Source: Cocos nucifera (lineage: Eukaryota > Streptophyta > Magnoliopsida > Arecales > Arecaceae). Taken from it: a stretch of DNA of 64,000 nucleotides. Below are positions 59,237 through 64,000 of the stretch, in pieces (the stretch's first letter is position 1; every line of letters begins with the position of its first letter). A program made the position numbers and the translations under genes. The stretch covers positions 868,001-932,000 of the forward strand of contig QRFJ01000755.1 of NCBI GenBank assembly GCA_006176705.1, in the 5' to 3' direction. The notes below the pieces were generated by a model, which saw only the letters and a program-made list of their open reading frames with translations, did no database searches and was not told the DNA's origin.

Positions 59237-61523
59237 TGTTAGATATGTGTGTCCTAGAAGCCAGAATTGGCTGACACTTGTAATATACTTCTAGGAGCAA
59301 AATTATAATTTTAACTATAAATAATAAAATGGGTTATTTTCTATCACAAATGTATATTTTGTGTCTGTGATACATCCCTTGAGTTAATAGTAATAATAAT
59401 TCATATTTTTAAGAGTTGAAAATTTAAGACATGAATTTTTATTTATTAACTCATAAAATGCTCCTGACCGTAGGATCGTCATAAGGATGGTGATTGATCC
59501 AGAAGGTTAGTATACAATCGCTTCTTTATAATAGATGAGTCTTGAGTCTATGGTGCAGAGATACTGGAGTGAGAGTATAGGTACTCATTAGAGAATGAGG
59601 GCACTGAGCGTGACTACCTCGAGTAGTCATATGGAAGTCTATCTTCTCGTCAATGACTGACTCGAAGCTGTAGTGGTATGTCTGGTTCTTTAACCTGAGG
59701 TGCATCGACAGTTCACCTTGAGGGTGTTATAATTTAACTACACCATGACTCGGTCTCCTAGCCATTTGGAATCCTAAGGTGTATGTTGGCTATAGCATGT
59801 TCATTGTAGAAATTGGATTGCACCAAGAGGAAATCTATCTACCTCGGTGGATGAGGAGTAGCCCTATGATGATCATGAGAATCAAGTTCATAAGCCTATG
59901 GCCATGGCAGAGAGTGAAATAATAGAAAGAGTTTCTATTAAGGTTTTCACATCAGACTTGAATCGAATGATTAAATCATATGATAGAAATTAGAGTTTGA
60001 TGAGTTCACCTTAACCCTAATCTAATCGGGGCTCAAGATAGAAGAACTTAATCACACATGTAGCTACACCGAGAGGTTCATTTTCAGTTTTGATGGGTTG
60101 CCACCATATACTGCTAGGTATCACTGGTGGATTTTGAGAGCAATTAGAATGATTTAGATGATCGATCATTCTAGTTGTCTGAATCAAAAGAGTTTTGATC
60201 TATCGAAAGGAGTTTCGATGATGTCGATGATGGAGATCATTACATATCCCATTATCATACAAAATTGAACCTAATTGGATCACACAAATAAGAGTTTGGA
60301 TTTGGATATCATTAATTAGACTAACCCAATTCAATTGATTTGAATTAGATTCAATTAGATTCAAGAAAATCGTGCTAGCACATGATTGAACCTAATGTTC
60401 TCCTTTTATTATCATTAAACGTTATCTCGACTGAGCCAAATATATTTGTGCTTACTCAAGTACCTTTACTTGATCTAAATAGAGCTTGTCCAGATTAGAA
60501 AAGGATTGTCTTAATTTATGAGATAAATTTGAGACAACACCTGCCATTTTTCGTCACCTGCTAATTCTTGTCCTTTGACTTTGGTCAAACATTGACCTTT
60601 AACTCTTGGACATCTGCCCATGTGTCATGCACTTATTGGAGAGCAGATTGGGGCTTGTCGCCTTACTGGAATTTGGATAGGAGGGGGTGCATGCCTAGGA
60701 TGGCGTGCGCCCATGGATAGGGATGCCTGGAGTTCCATACGAATGGGACTCCAGGTTGCTTCTTGGATTCTACTTAGGTGACCCTTACCTATAGACTTTG
60801 ACTAATCTTAGGCGCCATCTAAGGATGAATTTATGGGGCTCTCATCTGATTGGATTAGGTAATGTTATCCCACCAATCAGATTTAGATCTGATTGCACGA
60901 AGCAATGCGATTGGCCAGGATGATGTGGCACTGCATGGCACAGCAGGGTCTATAAATAAACCCTATCCGTGCCCAACTTTCATAGAGTTCCCTCTTAGCC
61001 ATGCCCTAAGGCTGCCCCTCTTTCTCCTCCATGCCATCTTTTGATCCTCTCTCTCCTCTCATGCCCAAGAGAAGTTGGGCTTCGGTTTGGTGCGATCCAG
61101 GCTAGAAAAGGCTGACAAAAAAGGAAGAAGGCAGCACTGCTGCAGAGACGACTGCTAATCTTCAGAAGGAGTTTTGAAGATCCTTCAAATCAGATCTAGA
61201 TCTAATTTTTAGAGAGATGATAAAGAAAGAGAAGATCTTCAGATTCAACTTGAGTGAATACCGATAGAGATTAGGCGCTTGCATGGCTAGATCCAGAACC
61301 TCAGGCAATCAGCAGGATCATCAAAGGGTAATCAGATTACCCACATCAAGATATAAATTAAATTAGATTTAATTTATTTTTATTTTTATTTATTAGATCC
61401 ATAAAATTAGATCTGAAATATCTCAGATCTAATATGGATGCTTGAGAAAAATTTTTGAAATATCTCTCTTAATCCGATCAGATTTGAACGAACTTGATTC
61501 GAAAAATCAGGATTTCTCCTTCA
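59237..61523 (+). repeat. Element C 5' LTR
   Basis: About 2.29 kb, with GTGTCCTAGAAGCCAGAATT at the left end and CTCCTTCA at the right, then the PBS. It has more G and C than the other copia LTRs, especially around 60600-61100. The frame 60862-61044 overlaps the promoter and is not a gene. Confidence 0.85.
60951..60960 (+). promoter_or_regulatory. TATA box of C LTR
   Basis: TATAAATAAA preceded by GCAGGGTC; about 30 bases on begins CGTGCCCAAC, a plausible start region. It is among the strongest promoter matches in the window. Confidence 0.65.
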
Positions 61524-61525
61524 AC

Positions 61526-61537
61526 TGGTATCAGAGC
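61526..61537 (+). other. Primer-binding site of element C
   Basis: TGGTATCAGAGC, a perfect initiator-tRNA-Met site. Confidence 0.93.
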
Positions 61538-63406
61538 TAGGTTCAATAAAAATTATTTAGATCTGATTTTTAATTTATTTTGATCTAAAAAATTAAGTGA
61601 TTTTAGATATCACATGAGATGTGATTAGATTTAAAATTAGAAAAATTAAAATTAAATAATATAGATCTAAGTTTTATAATATGCATGACTAGTTGTAAAA
61701 TAGAATAGTTCTATACATAGTCTTGCATGATCATGATTTATTTTGATTAAATTATAATTTAAGATCTATTTATTTTTTATTTTTTAATGATTATAAATAT
61801 TATAATAAGATCTAAAAAATAAAAAATAAAATTATTTAATTTTTAGATCATATGAGATATGATGATTACATGTCTAGACTAGTTGTAGAATAGTTCTACA
61901 TAGTTATCTAGATTAGAATTTATTTTGATGTAATTAATTTAAATCTAATTTTTTAGATAATTATAAGATAATTTAGATCTGAAAAATATGCATGCATGAT
62001 ACATGAGATGTATACAAAACATGTATTAAGTTAGATCAAAATTTATATATGAGATATATGATGTAGATCTAACTAGTTTTGTAGATTTATATTTTTGATT
62101 AAGACGTTCTCCTTGGCCGTCCGATCATAAGAATAAAGTAGGGTTTAAATGCTCTCTTCTCCCATTTGATGGGGTGTTCTTATGATGTGTAGGGGTGCTG
62201 CATGTTCGTCCTTAATCAAAAATTAAGAACTTACTTTCTGCAAAATTCTAGATCCTGAAACCCTAGGATTTTATTTACATATTTTATTTATGAATCCTAA
62301 ACTTAATTAGAATTAAGATTATAAAATATTAATTAGATCTAAAATTGAGAATTTTAGATCTAAGACATATTCATAATATTGGGTTTGGGCTTGGGTAGCT
62401 CAATTAGGTCTAAGCGGTTGATCAAACCGAATCAAGAGTTGGTTAGATGGGATCAATAGTGCTTAAATTGACCAGCCTAATAGGATTAAGTCTGGATCAA
62501 GATCGAGTCATGTAAGTGATCGATCAAGCTAAGACCTAATTAGGCTCAGTGTTAGAGTCTAGATTGTAGGCTAACCCTGATTGGTTCTGGCTCAATAATT
62601 TGGTGTCTAAGGTAAGTCTGGCAGATACGATCGACTGGTTTTTAATTGGGAGCTACTCGACTCGAATGCATTCTTGTCGAGTTAATGGCATATCCCTTCC
62701 ATCGGTCTCACTTACCTGGCCATATTTGTTGACTCAGTTCTGATCTGAGGTGGTCAATAATCCTGAGCTAACCCATGCCACTAGGTTAGTCATAATGGTT
62801 ATGACTATGTCAAGTCTAGTTTAATGAGACCTAAATCAAATCTTCCTAAGAAAAGATTAAGTCTGAGGTCTTCCACCATTGTAGATGTGCGGGCCCTTTC
62901 CTAGGGTTGATTGTTCTCGACTGGTTACAGTGGCTCAGTTGCACCGAGAAGATGCAACCATATCTATTAGGCATTGGATGCTATGGGCTGGAGGATGAGT
63001 TGGGCTCAATATTTTGGATACGGTGAGAGACTCAATTAGAAATCCAATCTATGCAAATGGTGGGTCTGACTTAACTAAGGAGTGGATCAATATTTTGGAT
63101 ATGGTGAGATTCATGAATTAGAGACCAAGTTTGGGTGCACCATGATTAGAGAATCATTGAACAAGAGTTGTTCACTCATTGGCTAACCCATCACCAATAA
63201 CTGTTAGGTGAGGTGATGAGTCAGTTGGTGGGACCGCACCACCCACTAGAAATCATTAATCATGGAGATTTTTGCATCTCTACAGAGGGAGTGTAGGGAT
63301 CCGAGAAAATAGTGGGAGCTAATTTGTTTAAAAATAAAATCCCTAAATAAATTGGTTAAGTCATAATTATAATATCTAACTAGAAACTTTGACTCTCTAT
63401 AGGAAA
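61538..63406 (+). other. Element C untranslated leader
   Basis: 1.9 kb without a gene. AT-rich at first, with a GTTGTAGAATAGTTCTACATAG-like hairpin region at 61690-61905, and the leader module at 62602-62721. Later it has GATATTTTGGATA-like repeats at about 63010 and 63090. Confidence 0.65.
62602..62721 (+). other. Shared leader module in C
   Basis: GGTGTCTAAGGTAAG (62602-62616), TTTTTAATTGGGAGCTAC, GAGTTAATGGCATATCCC, and CTTACCTGGCC (62711-62721). Nearly identical to A over the module although the two LTR families differ. Confidence 0.82.
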
Positions 63407-64000
63407 ATGTCTGCATCCAGTCCATTAGCACGTATCCTGGACACACATAGACTGACCGGACCCAATTATAAAGATTGGCTCAGGAACTATAAAATCATTT
63501 TGGGTTTCGAGAAGTTAACACATGTATTGGACCAGGACCCTCCCACCTTACCAGCCTGTTCCATCCATTGAATAGAGAGCATCTCTAAAAAAATGGATAG
63601 ACGAAGATAATCAGACCAGATATTACATGTTGGGCTCGATGTCTGATGAGCTTCAGCACCAACATGAAGATATCAGGACTGCTCGCCAAATGTTGGCTCA
63701 CCTATAGGAGATGTTTGGTGAACAGAGTCGCGCAGCCAAGTATCAAGTCACTAAATGACTTTTTCAAGGCTAAGATGCGTGATGGGCAGTCAGTCCAAGA
63801 TCATTGTTTGATGATGATCAAGGATTTGGAAGAGCTTGAGAAGCTCGGAGTGAAGTTAGACTTGGATCTGCAGAATGATATAATTCTGCAATCCTTGACT
63901 GATGCATATGGGCAGTTCATCATGAACTACCATATGCATAAACTTCAAAATTTCTTGGCCGAACTTATGAATATGCTGGTTACCGCTGAGCTTTCTATGA
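63407..64000 (+). pseudogene. gag: Element C gag, partial and frameshifted
   Basis: Copia Gag forms the particle shell. The start at 63407 gives MSASSPLARILDTHRLTGPN, then YKDWLRNYKIILGFEKLTHV. A stop near 63569 and an extra A in a seven-A run near 63590 shift the frame. It resumes with KWIDEDNQTRYYMLGSMSDE and RTARQMLAHL. Further stops (about 63702 and 63755) and one extra base near 63764 follow. From there FFKAKMRDGQSVQDHCLMMI, LEELEKLGVKLDLDLQND and LAELMNMLVTAELSM is open to the window end. This is the UBN2 domain. The pol part lies beyond base 64000. Confidence 0.87.

Larger units (their letters stand above)
59237..64000 (+). mobile_element. Element C: second copia family, 5' part
   Basis: Begins TGTTAGATATGTGTGTCC inside the B LTR and runs off the window. 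LTR 59237 to about 61523, PBS 61526-61537, leader to 63406, then gag. The LTR does not resemble those of A, B or H, but the leader module does. The predicted left target duplication is TAATT (59232-59236); the right copy is outside the window. It inserted into B, so it is younger than B. Confidence 0.88.

Noticed and set aside
60862..61044. A short host gene in the C LTR
   Set aside because: It overlaps the TATA box and start region of the LTR and has no recognisable domain.

Overview
The window looks like repeat-dense heterochromatin from a flowering plant. It is AT-rich, it has no recognisable host gene, and almost every base can be assigned to a nested LTR retrotransposon. The copia proteins resemble the Angela/Tork group and the gypsy proteins resemble Athila. 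A palm or other monocot is plausible, but the sequence alone does not prove it. Every coding region is broken by stops or frameshifts, so the genes here are fossils.

Layout. 1-2045 is a copia LTR cut by the window edge. About 2046-4747 is a second LTR-like segment that holds a probable inverted-repeat DNA element with an AT-only core (2943-4314). Then comes an inverted copia LTR, X (4877-5973 and 17400-18684). It is split by D, a non-coding LTR element (5974-17399). D's 3' LTR is split by E, a gag-only gypsy element (9446-17182, target duplication GAAGC). A plus-strand copia element, H (18685-19386 and 36987-39685), is split by G, a minus-strand gypsy element with gag and pol (19387-36986). 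G contains F, a second gag-only gypsy element (22400-30341, target duplication CCTAT). H's 3' LTR is interrupted by B, a minus-strand copia element (39686-59236). B is split by A, a plus-strand copia element (42934-53012, target duplication GAAAT). B's 5' LTR is in turn interrupted by C, a different copia element (59237 to beyond the window end).

How the parts relate. H, B and A have the same gag-PR-IN-RT-RNaseH order, and A and B share a 2.5 kb LTR type. E and F form one gypsy family that kept gag but has no pol. G has pol and a similar tRNA-Asp type primer site, so an intact relative of G could have mobilised E and F in trans. Relative ages follow from the nesting: H before G before F; H before B before A and C; X before D before E.

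The most notable observation is a multi-part leader motif (GGTGTCTAAGGTAAG, TTAATTGG, CTTACCTGGCC, GGTGTCTAAGGCAAG, CTCCCACTGA). All or part of it occurs in the untranslated leaders of both copia elements (A, B, C) and gypsy elements (E, F). Other points are three primer-site-like repeats at the end of the D LTR, a 190-base hairpin repeat in one copia LTR type, and a conserved palindrome upstream of the copia TATA box.
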